Shown here one piece after another: positions 1-10,898 of a stretch of 64,000 nucleotides of DNA; the stretch's first letter is position 1; each line of letters opens with the position of its first letter. The notes beneath the pieces were generated by a model. It was not told the origin of the DNA. It searched no databases and saw nothing but the letters and a program-made list of their open reading frames with translations. The DNA lies in contig CM043943.1 of NCBI GenBank assembly GCA_014529385.2, forward strand, positions 159,048,247 to 159,112,246, written 5' to 3'. Source of the stretch: Adiantum capillus-veneris (lineage: Eukaryota; Streptophyta; Polypodiopsida; Polypodiales; Pteridaceae). A program made the translations under genes and the position numbers.

Positions 1-2416
1 GCAATAATCTTCAACTGGCTTGAGGTTTTTGTCAAGCTCTGGCATTCATTTTTCCAATGATTATCTGCACCAAAGTTATGATAGTTTCTGGTTCTTGGCT
101 TAATCATGGGTCTTACCATGGGATATCTGACACCTGGATTAGCTACATAATATATTGGTGCGAGCTTTGGTGGAGCATAAGTCACAGGTTCTTCCGTTGG
201 TGGCGGATGTGAATTAGAAAAATCTCCCTCTACCATTACTGTAGATGGACTAGGCTCAGCATAGGGTGTAACAGGCACTAATGCTTGTTCATCTATGACT
301 CCGTTGGAATGCATGTACTTTACAGGTACTGCATTATGTCCTAGATACGGAGATTGTTGACCCAACATGGGTTGAGGTCTTTCCATACCCATTGGTGGTC
401 TTTGATCTTGGGCCATATTAGGCTGCTATCTGTACATGGGTTGTCCTTGTGACCTCATAGGCATGTACTGAACATTCCCATCATACTTTGATCGGAAGTA
501 GCACTCGTGGGTCTCATGGTTGGTCCTTTTACCCTCCATTGCACACCATTTTTGTGGACTAATTGCTTGTCCCTGTTGAGGTATCCCTTGTCCTAGTCCC
601 CTCATAGGTGATTTTTGCATGTTGTTCATCATGTCGTTCATCCTTTTGAGCATATCTTCTACGGCTAAAAGCGGTGTTGCAGCAGCTGTTCCTACTTGTG
701 TTGGTTTAGTGGATGTTGTTCTTTGGCTTTGGTTATTCTTAGGAACATCTTCTTTGTTGAAAATATCACAATTGTCTACTAAGTCAATAGCATCTGGCAC
801 ACACTCTTCCAGGGTTGTATTCTTCTTGCTATAAAGTATAGCATGAAGTTCTTTGTTTAGCAGTCCCTCTAGAAGCAAATATACACTTTGTTCTTTTGCA
901 GGTATCTCTAGCCCTGGGCATCTGGCAATGTATTGTTTCATTAGAGTTGCACAATCCCTAATAGACTCACCATGTTTTGATCCCCGTTTTAGAACAAGGA
1001 GTTAAAAATCCTTGAGCTAATGTGTTTATGTCCATGATTGACCTTGGTGGAATGTTTTGGAACCATGTCAATGCTTTTCTCTCTAATGTCATTCCAAACC
1101 CCTCGAACTGAGTATGGAAATCGAATACACGTTCTGCTCTTAGCACTTGCTTAAAGCTTGCTAAGTGGTCATATGGATCCTCTGATCCAATGTATTTTCT
1201 GATCCATTTTTAAAAATCAACTGGTCTGATGCGTTTACTTGGTTCACAACTCCCGATCTCTTGGCAGTTGCTCCTGTTCCGAGTCCATCAAACCAGTCTA
1301 TTAGAAATAGTGACTCATGTAGCCCTGGACTAGTCTTAGTGTCACCTGGTTTTCTTCGTGTGATGAGGTGGTTTATGGTTTCTCAACACTACTCTCAGAT
1401 GATCTCTCATGGTGTTCATCTCTTGGAATTGTTTCTGTTCCTTGTCCCAATATCCAAACCCTTATGGAATACCCTTGGTGTTTGGTTTGCTCGACCTCCT
1501 CAGGAGTCATCATAACAAAGTTGTTAATATAACAATCCCTAAACAGGTAGGTTGGTAGGTTTCTGTTCCTTGTCCCAATATCCAAACCCTTATGGAATAC
1601 CCTTGGTGTTTGGTTTGCTTGACCTCCTCAGGAGTCATCATAACAAAGTTGTTAATATAACAATCCCTAAACAGGTAGGTTGGTAGGTTTGCTGATCCCT
1701 TATCTTTGATCTTGAAGATATAAATGATCTTCATGGCCGTTACTTGTCCTAATTTGGCATGCAAAGTCCACAAAAGATCTTTTATGTTTTTGTCCTCCCA
1801 ACAATAGACTCCGACCTAGGATTATTCATACCAAGCCATTTCAAAGGCTTCAAATCTACTTGATCATATCCCTCAAATTCTAAAGTTGGTGGTCCTTCTT
1901 TTGTTGACATATCTGGGATTATGGTGTTTACTTCTAACCCCCATTTGTCTATCATTGTACATATTGAGTGCTGTTTTTATCCATATACATTTTTTCCTGT
2001 TTGGTTGCCCCAATCTCTTCTTCAAACTCAATACCATGGTCATCAATGCGAATAGAATACTCTTCGTTAGGATCCAGGTAAACCTGAGCTCCATGGAAAT
2101 TAATCTTATAAAAAGAGAGTATATGCTTATAGTGCATTGTCGTTCCGATTTCCAGGTAGGTCGAATAGGAAGACATTTCAGATGTTGAATCTAAAAAAGT
2201 GTCTGAGACTTCTTCAAGAATAGTGTGCAAGGAATTTCCTTGATTCACGCTTTCTTTGGTGGATACTCTACTAGAGGTTTCTCCGAGTATGCCCTGGTTT
2301 CCTAGTACACAACCAGATCTAAAGTTCATAAAGACTTGTGAAATCATGGATAGAGTGCTTACCTTTAGATTGACTTGTTGTCGATTTCTACTTGATTTGT
2401 TGCAACTTTTTGTCAA
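1..2416 (-). pseudogene. Ty3-type gag remnant of element 1, cut by the left window edge
   Basis: Decayed Gag reading on the minus strand. The N-terminal piece (about 2416-1952) contains FHGAQVYLDPNEEYSIRIDD, which matches the start of the element D gag near 44,140-44,245. A capsid-like stretch at about 1,240-960 (KWIRKYIGSEDPYDHL, FEGFGMTLERKALTWF) aligns with KWVNKKYMGNRDPRDH and AGFGITLEEDAATWF of element D. The C-terminal part (941-426) holds LVDNCDIFNKED and KWCAMEGKRTNHETHECYF, again matching D. Near the edge, ADNHWKNEC looks like the second half of a CCHC zinc knuckle that has lost its first cysteines. Several stops and frameshifts interrupt the frame, and a 128-bp duplication sits inside it. 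Family membership (same Ty3 lineage as D) is well supported by the collinear motifs. PR and RT would lie left of base 1. Confidence 0.8.
1431..1690. repeat. 128-bp tandem duplication inside the element 1 gag
   Basis: The unit starting GTTTCTGTTCCTTGTCCC at 1431 is repeated at 1559 with one visible difference (GCTCGACC versus GCTTGACC). The period of 128 is not a multiple of three, so the duplication itself shifts the frame. The near-identity of the units in an otherwise decayed gene suggests the duplication is younger than the insertion. Confidence 0.9.
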
Positions 2417-4731
2417 GCTACCAATTCCTTTTTTGCGACATGATTCCTGTACAAAATTGATAAAGTTAGCTTTTCTTTCACAAAGACTATATAATTTTTG
2501 CTGACTATTGTGATTGGTCTGTCTGTATCACTTCAAATCAAGCTATGGGAGTTAGCAAATGACTTTCAGATTCGACTTTGGAAAAAAATCAAAGGATTGA
2601 TTTGCAACTTAGAAATTGAGTGAACATGTACCAATTTGGATCCGATTGAACCCAAAATTGCCTGGTGGCTTTGTATTATGCTGGTCTAACACTGTACAAT
2701 TTCAAGTCAAAACTGGTGTCCTTGTGTAGCAGATGTAAATAATCACGATTATTTACTTTTGCCAATTTTTTACACTTTTTGGCTTGGTTTGGCAAGTATA
2801 CAACCTGTTAAAGTCTCTGGACAAGTTTCAACAAGTTTGGACAAATTCAGTTCAAGTTTATCAACTGTTTTGTATCCGCAAACCCTGATTTCAAGAATCT
2901 GGCTTAAGTTTCACTTTTGTGATTCAAATTTCACCAAAATTGATTTGTGACATCTACTTGATATGCTTGACCTTGTGGTATACCCAAATTGGCAAATTTG
3001 TCAATTTTTGAAGCAAATGTAAATAATTATGATTATTTACTCCGATTATATTTTTACAAATTTTTGTCCCAACTTTGACACAGATTTGTTAAGCACCTCA
3101 AGTTAAGGTTCCTAGCCAAGTTTCATCAAGTTTTGGTCAAATGGTCATCAGTTTTCTGTCCGTAGACTAACTTTGCAAATTTGGTCACAATTTTCAATCC
3201 AATGATCCAAATGTCACTAAATTTAGTTTGTGGGCTTATTACAACATGGTATAGCTAGTGGTATGTTGACTTGGTCAAAAAAGTTGAAAAATGGGGCAGA
3301 TGTAAATAATTGCGTTTATTTACTTCTGATAAATTTTTGCATCTTTTTGGTCAACTGAGCATGTACACATGTTTATCACATCAATATAAGCCTATGAATC
3401 AAATTTCATCAAGTTTGGACAAATTTTCCCCCAATTTACACTCAAGATTTAGAAAGTCAATACAAACTTTAGAGTTTTTTGCCAGTTTGGTGATCCAAAT
3501 CTTTTCTGCCTTTACAGAAGTTGTTTGTACACATACAATGAGTCAATGGTATGAACCTTGGTCAAATCTGAGTTCAAAGATAATAATCACGATTATTAAC
3601 TTCAGGCTTGAAATGAACCAATTTTTGCAAGGACAGTCCTTTTATGAGTTATTTTAAGCCTATGAATCAAGTCAAAACTTAATTTGACCTAAAATGTCAA
3701 GAAAAAGTAAATAATCTAAGTTTTGGTCAACTCTTGAAATTTTTACCTCAAAGTGTCCTTGAACTTACCCACCACTGGTTCAGACAACTTTTAAGCTTAC
3801 TCTCCAGTCGGATTGAGTGGTTTGGAGTCTTTTCATGCTATTTCTAGCCATAGACATGAAATTTTGCAACTTCCAATAACAACTCACAATGATTCTTTCA
3901 GACAGAGCAATGTTCTGAAATCCACCTCGGATCCGTCTTACCCTACTCCTAGATCTCATGCAATGGCCTTGTGGAAAGTGCATTAAAAAGAGGATGGAGT
4001 CTAGGAGGGCATTTTTATTTTCCATGAGATTATGGAGGTGATTAACATTTGGACGAATAGATACATGCCATGTGTGCAAGAATGGTGGGTGTGTAAGAGA
4101 GGTGTAAGAGTGGTCAAAGGATGCACTTTTCCCTCCAACAAGGGGAGGAAAAAATTATGATTTTTGGCCTTCCATAAATCCTACATATGATCTCCGATTT
4201 GAGCAGAGATTATAGATCTAGAATCTACACGGCAAGATCTTTCCATAGATATGTTACATGATATTTTTTGCCCGCTAGATTTTAAATTTCATGTTGGGGG
4301 GAAATTTTGAATTCAAATAAACTAGCCATTTTACCTGTTTGAATTCAAAAGTTGTCCTTTGATTTCTTTCTTAATACTAAAGGTTTGAATCCCTTAGACT
4401 GCCAAATAAAGAGGCCCTCCTAGACTCCATTCTCTTCTTAATGGTCCACAAATACTCGTTTTCTTGTCTTTTATTGTTTTCTGAACATTGATCTTAAGAC
4501 TTGTCTCGTCTATCAATCATTCTCACAATCCTAATCTATTTCTACAATCTTACAATCCTAAAGGCACTCGAAAAGTACGATTACTTCCAAGCTACCACTA
4601 CACAGTAAAAGACGACAATCTTAGGCTATGCGGTTTCTAAAAGAAAATTTTGAAATCTAGGCGATCCTAAAGGAAGTTAAAGGATAACTTCACAAGACAC
4701 TTGTGTTTTTTCCTAGTTTAGGTCTCTTCAA
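2417..4731 (-). other. Long untranslated leader of element 1
   Basis: About 2.3 kb between the primer-binding site and the first gag codons, AT-rich, with no supported coding frame. It contains about three degenerate tandem units of roughly 280 bp. Each unit begins with a 22-nt palindrome and carries a later line such as CAAGTTTCATCAAGTTTGG. Long leaders are common in Athila/Tat-like plant Ty3 elements; the palindrome-headed repeat structure is not something I recognise. Confidence 0.7.
2735..3600. repeat. Four 22-nt palindromes (10+2+10) spaced about 280 bp
   Basis: Copies at 2735-2756, 3019-3040, 3302-3323 and 3579-3600. The first reads GTAAATAATC, then AC, then GATTATTTAC: two perfectly complementary 10-nt arms around a dinucleotide. 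The second has centre AT and one mismatch. The third has centre GC and two mismatches. The fourth (GATAATAATC, AC, GATTATTAAC) has one mismatch. Spacings are 284, 283 and 277 bp. A fifth, degenerate copy (right arm GATTATTAAC) lies at 5069-5090. Read directly from the sequence; the function is unknown. Confidence 0.93.
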
Positions 4732-4749
4732 TCCCTGGCAGCGGCGCCA
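4732..4749 (-). promoter_or_regulatory. Primer-binding site of element 1 (tRNA-Asp-like)
   Basis: The minus strand reads TGGCGCCGCTGCCAGGGA two bases downstream of the LTR end (CCCACA). It resembles the complement of the plant tRNA-Asp 3' end used by Athila-type elements. The same motif serves element F at 58,621 and, with two C-to-T changes and one A-to-G change, element D at 36,861. Confidence 0.8.
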
Positions 4750-4751
4750 AA

Positions 4752-5247
4752 TGTGGGACGCGTGTCTAACCTCACTATCCTATCTTATTGCAGTATTAAC
4801 AAGAACCGTTAATCCATGGGATGAAGCTGACTTGACTAGAGCATAGAGGCTAAAGGAGGGTGTCAATCTCTTGGAAAACAACAAACAACTCGCATCTTAC
4901 TCATGCTACACTCAAGTGAGAGAAATCACTAAAAGCCAATCACTCATTGACAAACAAATCACATCTATTGCAGCATAAAATGACATCCAAACGTAGCAAA
5001 ACTTTTAGGACATGATTATAAGACCTAAGAACACATGCTTATGCTCTCAAACCCCACATTCGGTCAAGTGCCAAAATCGTGATTATTAACAGCAGTGGAT
5101 TTTTGACCTACTCATTTTGGAGGAATCCCAATCCTCGAGCGAGTACTTCTGAGCGGACAAGAAACTGAGCGAGCATGAGATAAAGATCTCAATAGTCACT
5201 CTATAGAGTATAGTGTAGCAAAATAACCATGTTGCATCTCAAATAGT
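4752..5247 (-). mobile_element. LTR end of element 1 (outer limit not determined)
   Basis: On the plus strand the LTR boundary is TGTGGGACGCGTG at 4752, that is, the minus-strand LTR ends in CCCACA right before the primer-binding site. I could not find the other LTR terminus, so the right limit given here is only where a different short duplication begins. A degenerate copy of the leader palindrome lies inside at 5069-5090. Confidence 0.45.
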
Positions 5248-5353
5248 CTCAAACAAAAGAGCCATGCTCTTCATTCAATGTGTTCACACACATTAAAATA
5301 TTCTCAAACAAAAGAGCCATCCTCTTCCTTTAATGTGTTCACACACACATTAA
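5248..5353. repeat. Short tandem duplication, about 57 bp
   Basis: TCAAACAAAAGAGCCAT followed by a CTCTTC...AATGTGTTCACACACA line occurs at 5248 and again at 5305 with a few differences. Noncoding. Confidence 0.8.
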
Positions 5354-5951
5354 TACACAGTCATATCCTTGCTCGGAACCATCTTGTTGAGAATATTCCA
5401 AAACTCTGTTTGTGCAAACTTATTCTCCATGGTAAATTCACATGTTTCAATTTTCATAAGTTCGTGCACAAATAGATCAAAAGATGGTAACTCAAATGCC
5501 ACATGTCCATCATAATATATAGGTAGCTCTTGAACTTGAATGATATCCTTTGCTTGCTTAAGTGCCATGTGTACATTGCATGTAGTATATCAACTACTCT
5601 GGAGGGACCATCAGACTATTACTAGTGTGTCCTTCATTCCAATGCCTTGTGTGCTTTCAATCGCAATGCGAACCTTCTAGAATTGACATTGACCATAATT
5701 GAGAAGGAAGATTTGTTCACCACTAGCAAGTTCAGTAGCCTTTATCTTCACCTGCTCTCCCATTGGAGTTAATGGATGCAAATTGAATGCATTATTATTT
5801 CATAACATTGTATCACAAAAGCTATAGAAAGTTCATATATGCTATTGTCAAACATAAGAACAATCTTGTAGCCACATTGTCGTCCATAAATGGTTATGTG
5901 CCTAGCCATGGTTGACTGCAGGATGAGGAATTTCAAACTCCAACCGAGCAA
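5350..5951 (-). pseudogene. Possible Ty3-type aspartic protease remnant
   Basis: Minus-strand translation in pieces. First comes IYGRQCGYKIVLMFDNSIYE (about 5910-5840). After a frame change comes MGEQVKIKATELASGEQI, then YGQCQF, a stop, KVRIAIE and MKDTLVIV. The order (hydrophobic strand with MFDNS where LIDSG is expected, then a SGEQI-type strand, then a CxF-KVRIAI strand) resembles the retropepsin of plant chromoviruses. A following 72-codon frame (5568-5350) is not recognised. The match rests on short motifs only and could be wrong. It may be older DNA into which element I inserted. Confidence 0.3.
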
Positions 5952-6046
5952 TCATAAAAAAGAGCAAAACCCCACAAGATACATAGAACTTAAATCATAA
6001 TTGAAACATTTAGCATCAAATTACATATTACAATCTATCTATCATT

Positions 6047-6882
6047 TGTTAGAAAATAAGACGTAGCTAAATAGAGTTTTGAGTAGATTACTTAATGGAG
6101 AGAGATAGATTTCACACACAAGAGATTATAGAGTAAAGAGAGAGAGAGAGAGTACACACGATATACGTGGTTCACCCAATGTGGGCTACGTCCACGGGAA
6201 AGCAGCCACTCAATGGCTTTAGCACTTCAAAAGAAGAAGTAGTTTACAAAGGGATTAAACCCTTGATAGAGCTCCCGCCTTGCTTCACTCTCACCACCTC
6301 ACACTCACCTTGTTGCATCAACTTCACACTATGAAATGTGTGTAGAAATGGCCTCCTTTTATAGGCCAAAAGGGCTGCCCTCTCTTATGAGAGACAGCCA
6401 TGTGTAGCCGCCCTTGTGTGAATAACTTCAAATCAGACCCTCCAATCCGCCCATGTGTGGCAGCCCTTGAGAAGACAAGTCCACTTTTGAATTCGGCCAC
6501 CGGCCACCGGCCATTGACTTTCGACCACCGGCCATCGGCCATTGACTTCCGACCACCGGCCATCGGCCATTGACTTCCGACCACCGGCCATCGGCCATTG
6601 ACTACCGGCCACCGGCCAACCGACCGGTTGTTTTCCGACAACTTTCCGACCGCCGTCCGGCCATAATATTCCGGCAAAAAGGAATATTCCGACGGAAAAA
6701 TGTCTCTGGGGCCTTCGCCCCCGAGGCCTCTAAAGTTTCCCCTGATTCTTGTCTGTGAAAATTTTGGTTTCCGGTGAGTGATTTTCCTTCACGCACACTG
6801 GCTCTCCTCATAATGGGGGCCTTACAAATGTGCGCTTTTACCACAGAAAATTACAAGGGTAAATCAGGCTCCATACTTAACA
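6047..6882 (-). repeat. Element I LTR, 3' copy (836 bp)
   Basis: Plus strand begins TGTTAGAAAATAAG and ends CCATACTTAACA. A minus-strand TATAAAAG box is at 6356-6363. A 28-bp unit (GACCACCGGCCATCGGCC...) is present three times at 6523-6606 but only once in the other LTR. Confidence 0.95.
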
Positions 6883-6895
6883 ATCTCCCACTTGG
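6883..6895 (-). promoter_or_regulatory. Polypurine tract of element I
   Basis: Minus strand CCAAGTGGGAGAT directly abuts the 3' LTR start TGTTAAG. This is the usual plus-strand primer position. Confidence 0.85.
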
Positions 6896-6942
6896 AGACT
6901 GATCGCCAAACCAAACCTGTGACTGCTTTCCATTCTGGCTTC

Positions 6943-8664
6943 TTATCCTTGAATGCCGATTGAAGATGAGCAAAAGCTCAACTTCTCCTTGTTGACCACC
7001 TTTGTAAACATGTCTGCAGGATTTTCACTTGTATGCACCTTTCCTAGCTTTAGTTGTCCCTCTTCCAAAAGAGTGCGTATGAAGTGATATCTCACCTCAA
7101 TGTGCTTTGTCCTTGAATGAAAGACTGAGTTCTTCGCAAGATGGATAGCGCTTTGGCTATCACTGTACAAGACACAATTGTCTTGTTTGAATCCAAGATT
7201 TTCTAAGAATCTGTGAAGCCACAGAATTTCTTTGCTTGCCTCCGTCATTGCTACATACTCTACTTCCGTGGTAGAAAGTGAAACCACTTTCTGTAGCTTT
7301 GAAGCCCAACTGACTGCTGTGCCTCCAACCGTGAACACATAGCCAGTAGTGCTCCTTCGAGTATCTTTGTCACCTGCCATATCTGCATCAGCATACCCTT
7401 CTAGAAAAATATCAGTTCCTCCAAAATACAAAGCATTTGTTGTTGTCCCTTTTAGATACCTAAGTATCCACTTCACAGCTTGCCAATGCTCTTTACCTGG
7501 GTTGTCCATGAACCTACTCACAACTCCCACTGCATGTGCAATGTCTGGCCTTGTCCAGACCATAGCATACATTAGAGAACCTACCGCTGCAGCATATGGA
7601 ACTTTAGACATATAGGCTATCTCCTCTTGTGTCTTTGGACACATATCCTTCGTTAGTTTAAAATGACCAGCCAAAGGTGTAGAAACTGGTTTTTCAGTTT
7701 GCATTGCAAACCTTTCTAGTACCTTATTGATGTAATCTTCTTGAGATAGCTTTATTGTCTTCTTCGTCCTGTCCCTTGATATTTTCATACCAAGTATCCT
7801 CTTTGCAACACCTAAATCTTTCATTGAAAAATATTTGGACAGCTCCTCTTTTAGGTCTTTGATGTCCTGCATGTTAGCACTTGCAATCAACATGTCATCA
7901 ACATACAACATTAGGATGATGAATTTCCCATCTCCCAAATTCTTCGTGTAGACGCAGTGATCCGAGTTGCATCTTGTGAATCCATGATCCAACATCCATC
8001 GATCAAACTTCAAGTACCATTGTCTTGATGCTTGCTTTAAACCATACAAGCTCTTCTTTAATATGCAAACCATTTTCTCCTTACCTTTTACTTCATACCC
8101 CTTTGGTTGAAGCATGTAGATTTCCTCCTCTAAGTCACCATGAGGGAATTCCATATTTACATCCATTTGCTCGATATTTAGATCATGAGCAGACACAAGG
8201 CTTAAGACAAGCCTAATTGGGTTCATTTTTACAATAGGAGAAAATATTTCATTGAAGTCAATACCTTTTTTTTGAGAAAACCCTTTTACCATAAGCCTAG
8301 ACTTGTACCTTTTCTTCCCACCTTCTTCTTCCTTCACCTTGTACACCCATTTGTTTTGAAGTGCCCGCTTACCTTTAGGCAACTCAACCAACTCCCATGT
8401 TTGGTTGCGATGTAGTGAGTCCATCTCCACTTGCATGCTCTTCGTCCATTCTTCTTTGGATTCATGTTGCATAGCTTCTTCGTATGATTCTGGCTCTCCA
8501 GAATGTGAGATCAAGAGATGGTTGAAGGAAGGAACAAACCTTTCTGGAGGTCTACTTGCTCTTGTAGATCTTCGGAGAATAGGTTGAGGCTCCTCATTTG
8601 GTTGACGTTGTTGCACATTGTCACCGTTTGCAGTCCTTGAGTCTTCACCGTCCTCAAGCTCCAT
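6943..8664 (-). pseudogene. Element I pol: reverse transcriptase and RNase H
   Basis: A 573-codon open segment of the copia polyprotein. It covers the RT domain from about residue 75 (WTKSMQVEMDSLHRNQTW), with KGFSQKKGIDFNEIFSPIVK, YGLKQASRQWY and the catalytic LYVDDMLIA. RNase H follows, with SLSTTEVEYVAMTEA, DSQSAIHLAKN and HSRTKHIEVRYHFIR. The sequence is in frame with the integrase segment upstream: only one TAG (8668-8670) and one sense codon separate them. The ATG at 8664 is therefore internal, not a real start. The C-terminus lies about 60 bp from the PPT, as in intact relatives. RT looks catalytically plausible, but the upstream stops silence the polyprotein. Confidence 0.93.
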
Positions 8665-8667
8665 GTA

Positions 8668-9960
8668 CTAATCACCTGTTTCTTTTGTTTGTTTTCTTTC
8701 CAAGTAATCTTTGTACATATTTTGTTCGTTAAAAATTACATCCCTACTCCTTAATATTTTACCATCTTCAGGATTCCATAGGCGATACCCAAAGTCACCT
8801 TCTCCATAGCCAATGAAGAAACACTTTTTGGACTTTGTATCTAGCTTTGATCTTAGGCTTCTATCTATGTGCATGAAAGCCTCACACCCAAACACTTTGA
8901 GAAATGCATAATTCACCGGTTTACCTGTCCATGCCTCTTCTGGAACTCCCCCATCCAATGCCGTTGAGGGTGACCGGTTGATTAAGTACACAGACGTACT
9001 TACAGCTTCCGCACAAAGCTCAAGCGGTAGGCCTGCATGTAGCCGCATGCTTCGTGCTCGCTCCATGATTGTCCTGTTCATCCTTTCCAAAATACTATTT
9101 TGTTGAGGTGTCCTTGGGGTTGTCCTTTGCCTCCGAATGCCATTGCTAGCACAAAAGCTTTCAAAAGCTTGGCTACAATATTCACCTCCATTGTCGGATC
9201 TGAGGCATTTAAACTTGGTACCTGTTTCATTCCCCACAAAGGCTTTCCACCTTTGAAATATGGAAAATACATCGGATTTATTCTTCATGACATAAACCCA
9301 TGTTTTTCTAGTTGCATCGTCTATGAATGTTACATAGTACAATGAGCCACCAAGTGATGGTGTACTTGCTGGACCCCAAACATCAGAATGAACCAACTCA
9401 AGTTTTTTTATTTTTCTTTCATTTCCTGATTTTTGAAATTTTACCCTCTTTTGTTTACCATAAACACAATCGTCACAGAACTCTAAGTCCACTTCTTTCA
9501 AACCTGGTAGAAGCTTCTTTGTTTGAAGGATTTGCATTCCTTTGGCACTCATATGCCCAAGCCGGTAGTGCCACACCGCACTGTCAACTTCTGTAGTTGT
9601 TGCACAAGCTGAAGGTTGCGTGCTAACAGTACACAAGTAAATTGTACCGACCTTTTCTCCCTTGGCAACCACCAAAGATCCCTTTGAGATCTTCCACCGT
9701 TTGTTTCCGAATGCAATGTTGTGACCTTCATCGTCCAATTGTCCTGTAGAGATTAAATTTTTGCGAAGAGAAGGAACATGCCTAACATCTTTAAGCTTCC
9801 ATTCATTTCCATTAGCAGTTTTGACAGAAACTGTACCTTTGTCAACAATCTCACAAGCTTCATCATCTCCCAAGTATACATACCCAAAATTACCTTTGGT
9901 GTAGTCTTGGAAATTTTGCTTGTGTGGTGTCGCATGGAATGAAGCCCTGGAATCTACTAT
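8668..9960 (-). pseudogene. Element I protease end and integrase
   Basis: Begins just after a TAG at 9961-9963 that stands where copia proteases have Trp before the active-site strand. The active site reads VDSRASFHATP, so the usual D-S-G triad is D-S-R. GAG-pre-integrase follows (WHYRLGHMSAKGM, then CDDCVYGKQKR), giving the HHCC zinc-binding site. The integrase core has HSDVWGP, RSDNGGEY and QQNSILERMNR, with 35 residues between the second Asp and the Glu (DD35E). The segment ends with YKDYLERKQTKETGD and a TAG before RT. The Trp-to-stop and Gly-to-Arg changes are both G-to-A on the coding strand. Confidence 0.92.
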
Positions 9961-9963
9961 CTA

Positions 9964-10825
9964 GGGATTAGACACATTTTCTAATGAGAGAATTAGAGCA
10001 TCTTGCTCTACTTTACCTGCCACATTGGCCTCCGGTGTTGGCTTGTTGTCTTGAGACTCTGTCTCCTTCTTCTTCTTGGACCAGCAATCCTTCTTGACGT
10101 GGCCCTTCTTGTCGCAGTTCCAACATTTAGGAACTGACTTTGTGCTTGACTTGCTCCGTCTTGAGCGATCATGACCCTTTTGGATTTTGAACCTCTCCTT
10201 AGGCCTTCCTCAGTGTTTCCACTAACAATGCAGCATTTGATGATTCTCCTGTGCTTCTCCTTCGTATTTCCTCGCTTAGCAGAACACCCACAACATCATC
10301 AAACTTAAGAGTATTTGTACCAGAGATAGAATTACTTAAAGCCATCACAAGGCTGTCCCAACTATCCGGTAGAGATGATAGTATAAGGAGAGCTTGCACT
10401 TCGTCATCGAAATTGATTTTTACCGATCGAAGTTGACTTATGTTTGTGTTAAAGTCATTTAGGTGTTTTGCAACTGAACCATTCTCTGCCATCTTTAGAT
10501 TGAACAAGCGCTTCATAAGAAATACCTTATTGGATGCCGATGGTTTCTCGTAGAAGTCGTCAAGTGACTTCCTCAAGTCCTCCGTGGTCTTCATCTCCAA
10601 AACATTGAAGGCCACCGTTGACGCCAAGCTTAACCGGATTGTTCCCAGTGCCTTTCGATCAAGTACAATCCATGCTTCATCTGCCATTGTTGCGGGCTTC
10701 TTCGCAAGACCGCCTAGTGGAAAATAGAGGTCCTTCTGGTAGAGATAGTCTTCAATTTGCATCTTCTAATGTTGGTAGTTTTTGTCGTTGAACTTCTCAA
10801 TCTTGAGCTTCTCTTCCTCCGCCAT
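9964..10825 (-). pseudogene. Element I gag (UBN2-type) with zinc knuckle
   Basis: The likely start ATG is at 10825 (MAEEEKLKIEKF). Codon 20 is TAG (10766-10768) at the position where copia Gag has LWKM, followed by the 187-codon open part from 10762 (MQIEDYLYQKDLYFPLGGL). UBN2 features include MKRLFNLKMAENGSVAKHL and ALLILSSLPDSWDSLVMAL. The frame ends near 10199; a single-base shift there leads into a basic RS-rich linker and the CCHC knuckle CWNCDKKGHVKKDC at about 10,130-10,085. The protease begins just downstream. Confidence 0.9.
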
Positions 10826-10880
10826 AACTCCCACTCAATTCAAGGAATCCTTTCCTTGAGATAATTTAGCTACGAGCAAA

Positions 10881-10896
10881 CCTTGCTCTGATACCA
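10881..10896 (-). promoter_or_regulatory. Primer-binding site of element I (tRNA-iMet)
   Basis: Minus strand TGGTATCAGAGCAAGG, two bases after the LTR end. This is the standard initiator-Met primer site of plant copia elements. Confidence 0.92.
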
Positions 10897-10898
10897 GT

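Noticed and set aside
2735-3600. CRISPR-like spaced repeats
   Set aside because: Units are about 280 bp, degenerate along their length and within a plant retrotransposon leader; no spacers or cas genes.
4732-4749. tRNA-like 3' end on the plus strand (also at 58,621-58,638)
   Set aside because: Only the 18-nt end is present and no cloverleaf arms precede it. It is the minus-strand primer-binding site next to an LTR.
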